Below are positions 63,464 through 64,000 of a stretch of 64,000 nt of DNA, piece by piece. This DNA is from DASXIF01 sp036498145. Lineage in GTDB: Bacteria > Actinomycetota > Actinomycetes > Mycobacteriales > Jatrophihabitantaceae. A model generated the notes under the pieces. It saw only the letters and a program-made list of their open reading frames with translations. It had not been told where the DNA came from and did no database searches. The stretch spans positions 62,001-126,000 of the forward strand of contig CAVPSV010000005.1 in NCBI GenBank assembly GCA_963708625.1, given 5' to 3'. Each line of letters begins with the position of its first letter. Position 1 is the stretch's first letter. The translations under genes were made by a program, and so were the position numbers.

Positions 63464-64000
63464 GTGAGTCGACGCGTACGCACGCTGATCGTCGCGGGCG
63501 GATTGTTCGTGGTGCTCTTCCTGCTGGCGCTGACCCTGCCGGTGCCCTACGTCGTGCTTTCACCCGGCCCGACATTTAACACGCTCGGCAGTGACGACAG
63601 CGGTGCGCAGATCATCGTCATCAAGGGCAGGACGGCGAATCACACCACCGGCAATCTGAACATGACCACGGTCGACGTCTCGACGCACACGCTCACCGCG
63701 TTTCAGGCACTCGACGGCTGGCTGCTCAAGGACCAGGTAGTGGTACCGCGCTCGGCGGAGTTCCCGCCAGGCCAGTCTCAGCAGCAGGTCGACCAGCAGA
63801 ACAAGCAGGACTTCACCCAGTCGCAGGACAGTGCTACTGCTGCGGCGTCGTGCGAACTCGGCTACCCGCAGCGCTTCGGAGTACAGGCCGTCGAGGGTGG
63901 CTCGCCGGCGCAGGGCAAGCTGCAGCCGGGCGACATCGTGCAGAGCCTGAACGGCCACGCGGTCAGTAACGACAACGACCTGCGGGCGTTGCTGGCGAAG
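63464..64000 (+). CDS. PDZ-domain, Lon-like membrane protein (partial)
   Basis: GTG 63464 opens a frame that stays open to the window end (179 codons present). It has an N-terminal membrane helix (LIVAGGLFVVLFLLALTLPV) and the family block VPYVVLSPGPTFNTLG. A PDZ domain starts near residue 145 (GVQAVEGGSPAQGKLQPGDI). Full-length relatives (YlbL, Rv3194c) carry a Lon-type S16 Ser/Lys protease domain after the PDZ; that part lies outside the window. Anchored in the membrane with the PDZ outside, it probably handles envelope quality control. Confidence 0.88.
   Translation, partial: MSRRVRTLIVAGGLFVVLFLLALTLPVPYVVLSPGPTFNTLGSDDSGAQIIVIKGRTANHTTGNLNMTTVDVSTHTLTAFQALDGWLLKDQVVVPRSAEFPPGQSQQQVDQQNKQDFTQSQDSATAAASCELGYPQRFGVQAVEGGSPAQGKLQPGDIVQSLNGHAVSNDNDLRALLAK

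Noticed and set aside
1..64000. tRNA, rRNA, insertion sequences, prophage
   Set aside because: Reading through the window showed no cloverleaf-like sequence, rRNA-like stretch, transposase or phage gene; a tRNA could still be missed by eye.

Overview
The window is a GC-rich, densely packed chromosomal segment of an actinobacterium. Most starts are GTG or ATG, many neighbouring genes overlap by 4 bp (GTGA or ATGA), and there is a WhiB-family regulator, a WXG100/FtsK pair, AdnA/AdnB-type helicase-nucleases and MoeZ. From about 20 kb to the right end the gene content follows a block I remember from Mycobacterium tuberculosis, roughly Rv3212 to Rv3194c: beta-propeller protein, DEAD-box helicase, MiaE-like protein, DUF3107, TetR, DUF3152, MoeZ, alkyltransferase-like protein, AdnA/AdnB, NudC, UvrD2, WhiB7, AarF/ABC1, ThiF-like protein, zinc metalloprotease family and PDZ/Lon-like protein. 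The remaining gene content does not look mycobacterial; I cannot fix the genus. No rRNA, tRNA, IS element, prophage or CRISPR array was recognised. Layout: (1) 0-5 kb holds a BldC-like small regulator and a tightly coupled four-gene operon of a SAF/CpaB-like protein, a CpaE/MinD-like ATPase and two exported proteins. (2) 5.2-10 kb holds lipid genes (WS/DGAT acyltransferase, patatin), a DUF6912-like protein and pruA. (3) 10-15.2 kb is a minimal type VII-like locus: an FHA-FtsK ATPase divergent from a WXG100 protein and a SUFU-domain protein. (4) 15-20 kb holds assorted housekeeping enzymes. (5) 20-29.9 kb is the Rv3212-Rv3207-like segment, with an NHEJ module (separate ligase and polymerase genes divergent from Ku) in the middle. 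(6) 30-39.4 kb holds a vapBC pair, MoeZ, an alkyltransferase-like protein and AdnA/AdnB. (7) 39.4-47.8 kb holds accessory oxidoreductases, a LuxR-type regulator, an M20 dipeptidase and an M16 protease pair. (8) 47.8-55 kb holds NudC, a kinase-like protein, UvrD2, an MFS exporter, a lipoprotein and whiB7 with a long attenuator leader. (9) 55-64 kb holds an iron-type alcohol dehydrogenase, AarF, a ThiF-like protein, a YgjP-like peptidase, a hydrolase-cyclase fusion, the metalloprotease and the PDZ protein. Several DNA-repair functions share the window: Ku/LigD, AdnAB, UvrD2, a RecB-like nuclease and an alkyltransferase-like protein. Two non-coding structures stand out. One is a cluster of seven DnaA-box-like sequences in 165 bp at 59493-59657, echoed by smaller box-containing divergent promoters at 1252 and 14123. 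The other is a complete terminator/antiterminator with an upstream ORF in front of whiB7. A technical point matters for the reader: about a dozen conserved genes are interrupted by single-base frameshifts (14.4-15.1, 19.8-27.8, 48-49, 52, 57 and 60.9 kb). The protein continues in another frame with a normal C-terminus, so sequence error is more likely than decay. For those genes I give the full reconstructed span.
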